A DNA stretch of 64,000 nt from Micromonospora_G sp040676775. Its GTDB lineage: Bacteria; Actinomycetota; Actinomycetes; Mycobacteriales; Micromonosporaceae. Location: contig NZ_JBFAPP010000010.1 of the NCBI RefSeq assembly GCF_040676775.1, forward strand, positions 186,001 through 250,000, written 5' to 3'. A program made the translations under genes and the position numbers. The notes beneath the pieces are model-generated. The model saw only the letters and a program-made list of their open reading frames with translations, searched no databases and was not told the DNA's origin. Below are positions 34,931 to 43,382 of this stretch, piece after piece (the stretch's first letter is position 1; each line of letters opens with the position of its first letter).

Positions 34931-37663
34931 TCAGCTTGGGTCGTGCTGTTCGAGGATCGCACGTAGCTGCGATCGGGCCGTGACACCTAGTTTGGGGAAG
35001 GCGTTGTAAAGATGGGCGCTGACGGTGCGGGGCGAGAGGAACAGGAGTTGTCCGATCTGTGGGTTGGTCAGCCCGGTGGCGGCGAGTTTGACGACCTGCC
35101 GCTCCTGAGCGGTGAGTCTTGTCCAGGCGGGGGTCGCCTCTTCGGGGGTCGGAACGCCGGCGGCTCGCAGTTCGGCGCGGGTGAGGTCAGCCCAGGTGCG
35201 GGCGCCAAGCCGTTTGAAGGTTTCGAGGGCGGGTGTGAGTTGGGCTCGTGCGGCCGTGGGGTTGCGGTGGCGGCGTAGCCAGGCGCCGTACTCGAGGCGG
35301 GCGTTGGCCAACTCGAAGGGCCATTGAGCGGCCTGGGGTGGGGCGGTCGCCGCCTCGAAATGTGCGGCTGCCTGATCATCGGTGGCCACGAGTCCATGGG
35401 CTCGGGCGAGAATGAGTTGATGCCGGACGCTGCGCGGCTGCGGGATGTGCTGTTCGGCGGCGTTGACCACGGTACGGGCGTCGTCGAGGCGCCCGGCGCG
35501 TACGGCAGTGGAGGCGAGGTCGCCGAGGAAGTGGTAGGCAATGTGCTCGTGGATCGGCCGACCGTCGGTGTGAAACAGGTTGCGGAACTGCTCGTACGCT
35601 CCGGGCATGTCGTTGTCGCTGAGGCGGGCGTGGGCCAGTCCGACCCGGATCGTGGCCATCAACGCCAGGTTTTCGCCGACCTCGGCACCGACGAGCATCC
35701 CGTCGAGCATCCGGGTTGCCGTGACGGTGTCGCCTCGGATGGCAGCTACCCGCGCCCGTAGCTGCGCGCCGAGGCTCCCGGTGTAGCTGAGGTTCTCGGC
35801 CTCGGCGATGTCGCACAACAGCCGGCCAGCCTCGTCTGCGTCGTCGAACAGCCCGGCGTCCATCCGGACCTGGCCGATGCCCGAGAGCGTCTGGGTCAAC
35901 TGCCGTCCGGCGCCGGTACGGTTCATCGCGGTGAGGGCGTTACCGAAGCGAGTGAGCGCGACCGAGTGCTCTTCCAGTAGCCAGGCGGCGCCACCGAGCA
36001 GCATTTCCTGGGCTTCGACGAGATCGGGCGGGTGGGTCGTCTTCAGCGACGGTGCATGGCGGACGAGTTCGATGAGTTCCGGCGGCCGGGCAAGGGGGTT
36101 GATCACCACCCGGATCCAGGCTTCCGCGGCCTGATTGACCGCCGCCAGCTCGCCCCGGTCCGTCGGGGCCTCGCGCTGATAGCGTTCCAGCCAGGAGCCG
36201 AGCTCGGCGGTGGTCCCACCGGTCTGGTAGGTCAGCGCGGCCAGGGTTGTCAGTGATCCCCAGCCGGCATCAGTGCCGAGTGCCACCAGTTGTTCGAGGG
36301 CGTCGAGTAGGCTCAGCCGGGCACTGCGTTGTCGCCATGTGTGCGCGAGTGCGTACGCGATGTGGTGCGTGGCGCGGGCTCGCACCCCCGGGTCGTCGGT
36401 GTTGTCGCGTACCCGGGTCGCGTTCGCGATCATCCAGTCGAACTGGCCGGTGGGTGTGGCGAACTCGACGGCGTCCAGCATCCGCATCTCGCTGGTGCGC
36501 CGATCAGTGGTCAGCTCGGCGGCGCGGGTCATGGCGCGTGCCGCTTCCACGAGGGCGCCGCGCGCCCGGGTTCGCAGGGCAGCCTCGACCAACGCCGCGG
36601 CGACCTCGTCGTCGGGCAGCATGGTTGCCTCGGCGCGGTGCCAGATGTGCCGGTCGGGGTCGCTGGCGTACGCCTCGGCCAACTGCCGGTGGGCCGCGAC
36701 CCGTTCGTTCGCGGTGGCCGAGGAGTAGACCGCCGAACGCGCCAGCGGGTGCTGAAACCGCACCTGCCGGTCACGTACCCGGACGAGGCCGGCGGCCTCG
36801 GCCGGAGCGAGGTCGGGAAGCACCTGGTCGGCGCCGACGGCGCGACCGAGTACGGCAAGGTCGGCTGCGCCCGCCGCCGCGAGCAGCAGGGTGCGCCGCG
36901 TGGTCCCCGGCAGCTCGGGGAGGACTTGGGCGAAGGAGTGTTCCACATCCGAGAGTGACCCGTTGTCGATGAGCATCTCGCCGACGCGGTGCCGCTTTCC
37001 GGAGATGCGTCCGAGTTGGAGCAGCGCCAGCGGATTGCCGGCGGCCCGCTCGATCACCACCGACCGGGCGAACGGGCTGAGCAGCAGCCCGGCCCGGCGT
37101 AGCAGTGTCGAGGACTGCCGCTCGTCGAGCGGGTCGAGCACGATTCTCGGGTGCCGTTCCCACCCACTTGGCGGGACGTCACCGCGTACGGTCAACGCCA
37201 GCGAGACCCTCGACGGCGCGAGCCTGTTGGCCAGGAAGGTGAGCACCGACAGCGAGCTTGCATCGATCCACTGCGCGTCTTCCACGGCCAGCAGCAGCGA
37301 CGTAGCCCCCGCCACATCCTCCAGCCGCGCGAGCAGGTCGAGACGCAACGCCAGCGGGTCACGCGCCGTCCAGTCTTGACCGGGCGGCAGTATCCCGGCC
37401 GCGGCCAGCAGGTCGACCAGAGCCGCGTACGGAATCTCACGGTCCGACAGGTGCCCGGTGACCCGGACCACCCGCAGGCCGTCGGCCGTCCCGGCGCGGC
37501 AGGCGACATCGAGCAGGGCCGACTTACCGGCGCCCGCGGCGCCCAGCACCACCACGACCCGGCCGCCCTCGCTCAGCCGCGTACGCAATCGGCGCAGCGC
37601 GTCATCCCGGCCAATCAGCCCGTCGAGCTCGCCATCCCACAACCCCGCACGGTCCCGCGCCAT
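34931..37663 (-). CDS. Large LuxR-family (LAL) regulator, second copy
   Basis: 910 aa. The N-terminal ATPase has Walker A LGAAGAGKSALL (Lys47) and Walker B LLLAVEDAQWIDASS. A long helical repeat region follows. The C-terminal LuxR domain is LTAQERQVVKLAATGLTNPQIGQLLFLSPRTVSAHL. It is not a close copy of the 18.9-kb regulator. It is divergent, by 82 bp, from the alpha/beta hydrolase gene at 37746, so it probably controls that two-gene unit and itself. Confidence 0.94.
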   Translation of the reverse strand: MARDRAGLWDGELDGLIGRDDALRRLRTRLSEGGRVVVVLGAAGAGKSALLDVACRAGTADGLRVVRVTGHLSDREIPYAALVDLLAAAGILPPGQDWTARDPLALRLDLLARLEDVAGATSLLLAVEDAQWIDASSLSVLTFLANRLAPSRVSLALTVRGDVPPSGWERHPRIVLDPLDERQSSTLLRRAGLLLSPFARSVVIERAAGNPLALLQLGRISGKRHRVGEMLIDNGSLSDVEHSFAQVLPELPGTTRRTLLLAAAGAADLAVLGRAVGADQVLPDLAPAEAAGLVRVRDRQVRFQHPLARSAVYSSATANERVAAHRQLAEAYASDPDRHIWHRAEATMLPDDEVAAALVEAALRTRARGALVEAARAMTRAAELTTDRRTSEMRMLDAVEFATPTGQFDWMIANATRVRDNTDDPGVRARATHHIAYALAHTWRQRSARLSLLDALEQLVALGTDAGWGSLTTLAALTYQTGGTTAELGSWLERYQREAPTDRGELAAVNQAAEAWIRVVINPLARPPELIELVRHAPSLKTTHPPDLVEAQEMLLGGAAWLLEEHSVALTRFGNALTAMNRTGAGRQLTQTLSGIGQVRMDAGLFDDADEAGRLLCDIAEAENLSYTGSLGAQLRARVAAIRGDTVTATRMLDGMLVGAEVGENLALMATIRVGLAHARLSDNDMPGAYEQFRNLFHTDGRPIHEHIAYHFLGDLASTAVRAGRLDDARTVVNAAEQHIPQPRSVRHQLILARAHGLVATDDQAAAHFEAATAPPQAAQWPFELANARLEYGAWLRRHRNPTAARAQLTPALETFKRLGARTWADLTRAELRAAGVPTPEEATPAWTRLTAQERQVVKLAATGLTNPQIGQLLFLSPRTVSAHLYNAFPKLGVTARSQLRAILEQHDPS

Positions 37664-37745
37664 CCGTGTCCCTCCTCACTCCCTACGCGAATCTAAGTCA
37701 CCTGACAGAGGCGCCCACCAGGGCGGTCTGGCTAGCGTCCGGATC

Positions 37746-38585
37746 ATGACTCTCACCGAAAGTGAACTCGCCGAGATCGGCCGGGCCAACGTCTCCGGTC
37801 GGAAACCGGTCGTCTTCGTACACGGACTCTGGCTGCTGTCCAGCAGCTGGCAACGCTGGCGTGATCTGTACGAACAGGCCGGCTACGCCACGATCGCCCC
37901 GGGCTGGCCCGACGACCCGGACAGCATCGAAGCCGCCCGCGCCGAGCCCGAGATCTTCGCCCACAAGATGGTTGGCCAGGTCACCGAGCACTACCTCGAC
38001 GCGGTGAACCGCCTCGACCGGAAACCCGCCCTCGTCGGCCACTCGTTCGGCGGGCTCATCGCCCAGCAGATCGCCGGACACGGCGTCGCCGCGGTCACCG
38101 TGGCCATCGACGCGGCACCGTTCCGCGGCGTCCTGCCCGTACCGCTGTCGTCGCTGAAATCCTCCTACGCGGTCCTGCACAACCCCGCCAACAAGGGCCG
38201 GGCGGTCACGCTCAGCTTCGACCAGTTCCAGTACGGGTGGGCCAACGCGCTGCCGGCGGACGAGGCCAGGCAACTGTACGAAGAGTTCCACGTGGCTGCC
38301 TCGGGCGCGCCGATCTTCCAGGTGGTCGCAGCCAACCTCAACCCGTTCACCGAGATCAAGGTCGACACCGACAACCCGGAGCGCGGACCCCTGCTGGTCA
38401 TCTCCGGCGGGGCGGACCACACCATCCCGACGGCCGTGTCACGGGCGGCCTACGACCGGCAGAAGCACAACCCGGGCATCACCGAATTCACCGAGATTCC
38501 CGAACGCGGTCACTCGCTGACCATCGACCACGGCTGGGGCGAAGTCGCCCAGACCGCCCTCGACTTCATCAACACCCACTCCTGA
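37746..38585 (+). CDS. Alpha/beta hydrolase
   Basis: 279 aa with the classical fold: oxyanion VVFVHGLWLLSSSW, nucleophile Ser100 in LVGHSFGG, acid in VISGGADHTIP and His in PERGHSLTIDHGW. No signal peptide, so cytosolic. The ATG lies about eight bases after a TAGCGT -10-like element, so the mRNA may be nearly leaderless. The gene for a second hydrolase of a different family starts 12 bp downstream in the same operon. Broad-spectrum esterase, haloperoxidase-like or lactonase activity is possible. Confidence 0.9.
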   Translation: MTLTESELAEIGRANVSGRKPVVFVHGLWLLSSSWQRWRDLYEQAGYATIAPGWPDDPDSIEAARAEPEIFAHKMVGQVTEHYLDAVNRLDRKPALVGHSFGGLIAQQIAGHGVAAVTVAIDAAPFRGVLPVPLSSLKSSYAVLHNPANKGRAVTLSFDQFQYGWANALPADEARQLYEEFHVAASGAPIFQVVAANLNPFTEIKVDTDNPERGPLLVISGGADHTIPTAVSRAAYDRQKHNPGITEFTEIPERGHSLTIDHGWGEVAQTALDFINTHS

Positions 38586-38597
38586 AAGAGGAACCTC

Positions 38598-39548
38598 ATG
38601 GCCGAGGCCAACCCGCACCACCTGTCCCTCGAACCGGCCGCGCAGGCCTTCGTCGAGGCGACCAACAACCCGCCGTACCTCTTCCAGATCGCGCCGGAGG
38701 ACGGGCGCAAGGCGGTCGACGGCGTACAGGACAGCGAGATCTTCAAGCCCGAGATCGACGAGGAGTGGGTGGACGCCGACGGTGTCCGTACCCGCATCGT
38801 CAAACCCAGAGGCGCCGGCGGTGACCTGCCGGTCATCCTCTACATCCACGGCGCCGGATGGGTCTTCGGCGACGCACACACCCACGACCGGCTCGTACGC
38901 GACCTCGCCATCGGCTCCGACGCCGCCGTCGTCTTCCCCGAATACGACCGCTCGCCGGAGGCCCGGTACCCGACCGCCATCGAGCAGAGCTGGACCGTCG
39001 CCACCTGGGTGGTCGCGCAGGGCAGCGGACACGGCCTCGACCCCAGCCGGATGGCGATCGCCGGTGACTCCGTCGGCGGCAACATGAGCATCGCACTGAC
39101 CCTGCTAGCCAAGGAACGCGGCGGCGTGACCTTCCGACAGCAGGTCCTTTTCTACCCGGTCACCGACGCCGCCTTCGACACCGACTCCTACCACCAGTTC
39201 GCGGAGGGCTACTTCCTGTTCCGCGAGGGTATGCAGTGGTTCTGGGACCAGTACACCACCGACGAGAACGAACGTGCCCAGATCACCGCGTCCCCGCTGC
39301 GCGCCACCCTCGAACAGCTCGCCGACCTGCCCCCAGCCCTGGTCATCACCGCCGAGGCCGATGTACTGCGCGACGAGGGCGAAGCGTACGCAGCCAAGCT
39401 CCGCGCCGCGGGCGTCCCCGTCACCGCAGTCCGCTACCAGGGCATCATCCACGACTTCGTCATGCTCAACACGCTGCACGACACCAGCGCCGCCAAGGCC
39501 GCGATCGCCCAGGCCGTCGCGTTCCTCCACACCGCCCTGCGCTCCTGA
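38598..39548 (+). CDS. Alpha/beta hydrolase fold-3 esterase (HSL/GDXG family)
   Basis: 316 aa. Oxyanion motif YIHGAGWVFGD (HGAGW at 84-88, a variant of HGGGW), nucleophile Ser158 in IAGDSVGGNMS, Asp in ALVITAEADVLRDEG and His in YQGIIHDFVML. This is the hormone-sensitive-lipase group that hydrolyses short acyl esters in the cytosol. GAAAGAGG precedes the ATG. Co-transcribed with the preceding hydrolase under the likely control of the divergent LAL regulator. A terminator follows. Confidence 0.93.
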   Translation: MAEANPHHLSLEPAAQAFVEATNNPPYLFQIAPEDGRKAVDGVQDSEIFKPEIDEEWVDADGVRTRIVKPRGAGGDLPVILYIHGAGWVFGDAHTHDRLVRDLAIGSDAAVVFPEYDRSPEARYPTAIEQSWTVATWVVAQGSGHGLDPSRMAIAGDSVGGNMSIALTLLAKERGGVTFRQQVLFYPVTDAAFDTDSYHQFAEGYFLFREGMQWFWDQYTTDENERAQITASPLRATLEQLADLPPALVITAEADVLRDEGEAYAAKLRAAGVPVTAVRYQGIIHDFVMLNTLHDTSAAKAAIAQAVAFLHTALRS

Positions 39549-39557
39549 GCCATCCCG

Positions 39558-39595
39558 CGGCGTCCCGACCCATTCCAGAAATGGTCGGGACGCCG
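39558..39595 (+). terminator. Terminator after the esterase operon
   Basis: CGGCGTCCCGACC (39558-39570) and GGTCGGGACGCCG (39583-39595) make a perfect 13-bp stem with a 12-base loop, 9 bp past the stop. Between here and 40007 I see no gene. Confidence 0.88.
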
Positions 39596-40007
39596 CCGGA
39601 GTCAGCCCCGGCCGTAAGATCGTGGTGAGGTAAACCAGTGTCGTAGACATTGATCGGCTGCACGGATATCGACAGATCCGTAGGTGACCGAATCGAGGCT
39701 GACTTAACCAAGCGTGACCGATACGCCGAGGCGCCAGTGCGTGCAGCCTTGGGCCCGCGGCAGATCCGATCAGACCGAGCCACATTGTTTCTGTTCGACG
39801 GAGCATCTTCGGGCCGGTAACCTCACGCGGTGAGGTCTCATCGTCGCTCTAGAGGACGAAACAAGTAGCCGACGTACATGCAGGTTCCGCGCAGGGTGTA
39901 GTCGGAGTAGTGAGGCCGGGCAAGTCGTTTGCTAGGGCAAGGCGTAGTGGTTGACTGAACCGGATGGCGGATAGCCGGTCGCCGCGTCATTGCCCGGGGA
40001 GCGAAGC

Positions 40008-40124
40008 ATGTTCGATGCCGACTCCCACCGCTTCCGGATCGAGCCGGTGCTGCCGGAACCACCGCTCCCTCAAAGCGGGGGAACTCAATCGCGTTGGTCG
40101 GTCAGCCCCGTACCACGGCCCTGA
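40008..40124 (+). pseudogene. IS5-type transposase N-terminal relic
   Basis: A 38-codon frame from ATG reads DSHRFRIEPVLPEPPLPQSG and stops at TGA. The RIEPVLPEPP stretch resembles the 'W-x-x-I-E-P-L-L-P' opening of IS5-family transposases. Nothing of the catalytic domain follows. Short, so tentative. Confidence 0.3.
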
Positions 40125-40136
40125 TCGACCGATCAC

Positions 40137-40862
40137 TCAAGTCGACCAGTCCCGGTTACGGGTGATCAGTTGGATGAGCCGCTGTCGAATCGAAAGGAGC
40201 GGGCCCATCTTGGCCGGCGCCGGACGCTCCCCTGACTGCAACCGCGCGACCGCGGCCTTGTTCCTCGCGACCCTTGCCTCAAGCCAATTCTTTGGCGGGT
40301 CGAGCTGCGGACGGTCCGGTTCGGGCTCGTTCCACTCACGGAGATCGTCGATCGCGGCCAGCATCTCTTCACGGCTTTCCGCCGTCTCGGCACTGTCTGC
40401 CGCCGCCCGAAGCACTGCTTCCGCCTCGTCGACCCTGTTTCGGAACGAGGAAATGACGAACAGCGCACCGGAACGCGCGGCTAGATCGGCCAGATAGCTC
40501 ACGTAGAGCTCAAGCCCGTCTTCCACAAGGCCGCGGCACAGCGGCAGAAGCGCGGCCTGCTGCCCGTGCCAAACAATGCTCTCCGGATCTGCCGCCTCCC
40601 CGTTACCCAGCCGCCTGAGCAGTTCGAGGGCATCCCCGGCGTCCGGGATCTCCCGATGCTCCAAGCGCTCAAGAATCTCGACGATCGCGTACGGGGTTGC
40701 CTCGAACAGATTCTCGTTCCACCCGAGGTCGTGCGCCAGGAGCAAGAAGGCCCTTCGGCGTACGCTCTCGACCGGTGACGAGAGGTCCGTGATTGCCTGC
40801 GGAATGTGCGCGGATCGCCCGACGAAGCAGGTGAGATCCGCCCAAGGGACGGCTGTTGCCAT
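40137..40862 (-). CDS. Hypothetical cytosolic helical protein
   Basis: 241 aa. The ATG at 40862 has a perfect AGGAGGT seven bases upstream, which decides the start (an open frame continues 37 codons further). The sequence is helical with repeated Leu-rich units (AITDLSSPVESVRRRAFLLL, VEILERLEHREIPDAGDALELLRRLG), suggesting a HEAT-like superhelix. The tail is basic. There is no signal, membrane helix or catalytic motif. Similar small HEAT-like proteins occur as immunity proteins or lone accessory genes; no toxin is adjacent here. Confidence 0.75.
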   Translation of the reverse strand: MATAVPWADLTCFVGRSAHIPQAITDLSSPVESVRRRAFLLLAHDLGWNENLFEATPYAIVEILERLEHREIPDAGDALELLRRLGNGEAADPESIVWHGQQAALLPLCRGLVEDGLELYVSYLADLAARSGALFVISSFRNRVDEAEAVLRAAADSAETAESREEMLAAIDDLREWNEPEPDRPQLDPPKNWLEARVARNKAAVARLQSGERPAPAKMGPLLSIRQRLIQLITRNRDWST

Positions 40863-40885
40863 GATGCACCTCCTGATCACCAGTT

Positions 40886-41167
40886 TTGGCCCCGGAATAT
40901 GGGGCCGGGTGGGAAGTTGGCGGGACCGAGACCAGACATCCGACAGGTCAGACAGACGTCCCAGTCCTTCCACGTCCGCTCTCGCCCGAAGCCCTTTGGT
41001 ACCGAGTAGCGCAATTGTCGCGGATCGAGCAGCCTGCCTACCTTGTTGTAGATCTGCAGCTCAGCGACGTCCTCACCACAGCAGTTCGCTGCCTCCCTGT
41101 CGCTACCACGGATACCAGACCAAAAAGCGGCTTCATCAACACCTGTCCCGAACCTGTTTGTCGCTGA
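40886..41167 (+). CDS. Possible short hypothetical protein or gene remnant
   Basis: A 93-codon frame from ATG, divergent from the previous gene by 23 bp. The central part (SPEALWYRVAQLSRIEQPAY, then LVVDLQLSDVLTTAV) looks protein-like; both ends do not. No good ribosome site. The GC content is below that of its neighbours. Probably a remnant in a mobile-element-rich zone (40.9-41.7 kb). Confidence 0.3.
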   Translation: MAPEYGAGWEVGGTETRHPTGQTDVPVLPRPLSPEALWYRVAQLSRIEQPAYLVVDLQLSDVLTTAVRCLPVATTDTRPKSGFINTCPEPVCR

Positions 41168-41313
41168 ACCTACTGCACCGCCTGGTCCAGGGCAGGTGAT
41201 GGCATTCAGGCCGGCACCTTTGGCGGCTGCTCGCTGCGCCAGGGTAACTGCCGCACCGCCCGCCGCGGTAAATCCGGCTCCCCAGGCGAAGTCGCTGTAG
41301 GTGTATTCCTGGC

Positions 41314-41690
41314 GACGCGCGCAAGGTGCTGCGCTCGGCGCTTACCCACGCGCAGACCGAGGAACTGATCACCCGCAATGTGGCCGCGCTCGCCAAGCTG
41401 CCGACGACCCGGCCGCAAGGGCAGGCGTGGACAACGGAGGAGGCTCGCCGTCTCCTGGAATCCGCCCGCCGCGACGGTGCGTCAAAGCCGGCGTCCGGAA
41501 GATCACGGTTCACGACGCCCGGCGGGCGGACCTGCGGGTCCCTGCTGGCGGACCTGGACGTACACCCTCGGGTAGCCCTGGCGATCCTGCGTCACGCCCG
41601 GTTCTCGATCACGATGGAGATCTACACCCAGGTCTGATCGGAGGCGACACGGGAAGCGCTCAAGCGGCTGGGAGACAGCCTCGATGGCCG
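41314..41690 (+). pseudogene. Tyrosine integrase pseudogene (internally deleted, nonsense mutation)
   Basis: Reads DARKVLRSALTHAQTEELIT RNVAALAKLP, the end of the integrase core-binding domain. After a junction near 41475 it continues with the catalytic C-terminus (LADLDVHPRVALAILRHARF, then SITMEIYTQV with the Tyr nucleophile). The Arg-rich middle of the catalytic domain is missing. A TGA at 41635-41637 interrupts the frame, after which SEATREALKRLGDSLDG continues in frame. This is an inactive remnant of the kind of recombinase that would have used the attachment-like repeats in this window. The 80-bp repeat at 41756 follows directly. Confidence 0.75.
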
Positions 41691-41755
41691 AGCGCTGCTG
41701 TACTCCGCTGCTGTACGGACACCAAAGAGGCCATGTCCATCGATCGGACATGGCC

Positions 41756-41835
41756 TACATCTACGCCGAACGAGCCATCGGACCACCGGCGACGGCTCGC
41801 CTATCACACCTTCTAGATGACCGAATCTGTCGATG
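41756..41835. repeat. 80-bp repeat downstream of the integrase pseudogene
   Basis: About 76 of 80 positions match 34691-34770, and 40 bp match 32104-32143. Here it begins 65 bp after the integrase remnant, linking this repeat to integrase 3' ends. Unlike the other two copies it has no GCTCCC pair in front; a GCTGCTGTAC doublet (13-bp period) stands there instead. Confidence 0.7.
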
Positions 41836-41965
41836 ACCGGATGTCGATCGGGTGCCGTGACGCGGGTGCCTTTCCGGCGGACGCAGAAGCTGTCCCCACC
41901 GCACGTGCGAGCTGACGTCCGGCCCAGATGTGCGCCCTGTCGATGGGCTCGGCGGGCGCGGTGCC

Positions 41966-42952
41966 TCAAGCCATCGCACGAAGGATGACCCGTTCCAGCA
42001 CGGTGAGCGGGGTTCGCCACTGGTCGGGGTCGTCGTAGTTGCCGGCGGTGATGGCCGCGGTGAGGTCCAGGTGGGGCAGGACAAACAGGCGCTGGCCGCC
42101 GTTGCCCATGCCGGCCAGCAGTCGATGGCCCTCGATGGATTCGATGTACCACTGGTAGCCGTACTGCGCGCCCCAGCTGGTCTGCAGGCGTGGCTGGAGC
42201 ATCGTGCGGATCCAGTCGGCGGGGACGACCCGCTGACCGTCCCAGGTTCCCTCGGCCAGCACCAGCTCGCCGAGCCTGGCCAGGTCGCGCGGCGCGAGTC
42301 GCAGCCCGGACGCGGCGGAGGCCACTGCGTCCGCGCCGGTCATCCACTCGAAGCTGCCGATGCCCAGCGGCGCGAACAGCACGGCCTGCGCGTACTGCGG
42401 CAGCGACTGCCCGGTGCCGTCGGCGATCAGGCGGCCGAGCAGAGCAGTGGCACCGCCGCAGTAGGTCCATTGGGTGCCGGGCGGTTCGAGGATCGGCCGC
42501 TCCAGGATGTACCGGTATCGGTCCGGTGCCAGCTCCATCGCGATCTCGGCGTTGGCTGGGCTGTTGTACGGGAGATCTTCGCGCCACTCCAGGCCCAACG
42601 ACATTGTCAGCGCGTGCTCGACGGTGAGCCGGGCACGCCGGGGGTCGGCCGCCAGGTCGGGGTACTGCGGGAACCGCGGCAGGAGCGGCTCCGCTGGCGG
42701 CGGGACCAGTCCTTCGCCGAGCGCGATGCCGTACAACAGGACGGTCACGCTCTTGGTGACCGACCGGATGTCGTGCAGGACCCCGGGCCCGAACTCGACG
42801 ACGCCCAGCGAGTCGCCCCAGGTGAAATCTTCGCCGGCACTGTAGTACTCCAGCACGGTTTGACCACCGCGAACCGCCGCGACGGCGTGCAGACCGCCGA
42901 CCTGCCCAGCTTGGAGTATTTGGTCGAGACGGTCACGCATCTGCGTCGTCAT
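41966..42952 (-). CDS. Serine hydrolase, beta-lactamase class C family
   Basis: 328 aa, no signal peptide, so cytosolic. The S-x-x-K motif is RSVTKSVT (Ser64, Lys67). The second element is WTYCGGATALLG, where the usual Y-x-N is Y-C-G, and G-x-G-G near the end (GMGNGGQRLFV) stands for the K-T-G-like motif. This is the EstB/6-aminohexanoate-dimer-hydrolase group of esterases and amidases, not a resistance enzyme. The ATG at 42952 is preferred over one six bases upstream. Lies between integrase debris and the gene-poor 43-kb region. Confidence 0.88.
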   Translation of the reverse strand: MTTQMRDRLDQILQAGQVGGLHAVAAVRGGQTVLEYYSAGEDFTWGDSLGVVEFGPGVLHDIRSVTKSVTVLLYGIALGEGLVPPPAEPLLPRFPQYPDLAADPRRARLTVEHALTMSLGLEWREDLPYNSPANAEIAMELAPDRYRYILERPILEPPGTQWTYCGGATALLGRLIADGTGQSLPQYAQAVLFAPLGIGSFEWMTGADAVASAASGLRLAPRDLARLGELVLAEGTWDGQRVVPADWIRTMLQPRLQTSWGAQYGYQWYIESIEGHRLLAGMGNGGQRLFVLPHLDLTAAITAGNYDDPDQWRTPLTVLERVILRAMA

Positions 42953-42990
42953 GGGCACTCCGAGGGGACGATGTCGGCCAGCGGAACAGC

Positions 42991-43255
42991 ATGCTCGTTA
43001 TAGCGGAATTTCCGCTTCTGGAGCGACCCGGTTGGGAGGAAGCCCAGCCCGGCCCGGCGGCGTCCCACCCGGACCTTGCCCGCTCGCTGCTGCGCTACGC
43101 GGCTCACTGGGACCCATACGAGGCATAGCCTCGCGGCATGTGTCGATCGAGGAGCGGCCGTCGAAGAACTCTTGGCGCTGCTCCCGGCGGAGCTCTACGC
43201 GGTCGCGCTGCAAACGATCCAGGACGAGCCCGTTGTGGAGGACATCGACATCTGA
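42991..43255 (+). pseudogene. Two abutting protein-like fragments, probably one broken small gene
   Basis: A 45-codon frame (ATG 42991, TAG 43126-43128) ends in SLLRYAAHWDPYEA. In another frame, from about 43133 to TGA at 43253-43255, the sequence reads AAVEELLALLPAELYAVALQ and ends in VVEDIDI. Both have acidic, native-like composition, and the second has no start codon, so a frameshift around 43130 in one gene of about 85 codons is the simplest reading. Family unknown. Confidence 0.35.
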
Positions 43256-43275
43256 CCCGAATACCTCAGGCGAAT

Positions 43276-43305
43276 GCCCGTCTCCTCGACTCGCAGGAGA
43301 CGGGC
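43276..43305. terminator. Hairpin in the 43-kb intergenic region
   Basis: GCCCGTCTCCT (43276-43286) and AGGAGACGGGC (43295-43305) form a perfect 11-bp stem with an eight-base loop. It can terminate the fragment at 42991-43255 on the plus strand and the DUF2207 gene (stop at 43383) on the minus strand. Confidence 0.75.
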
Positions 43306-43382
43306 GTCGAGCCGGTGCCTCTCTCGCGGCGGGGACAGGATTTGCACCCAAGACCCGGCCCCGGGACGTCCGGGTGGCGCCG

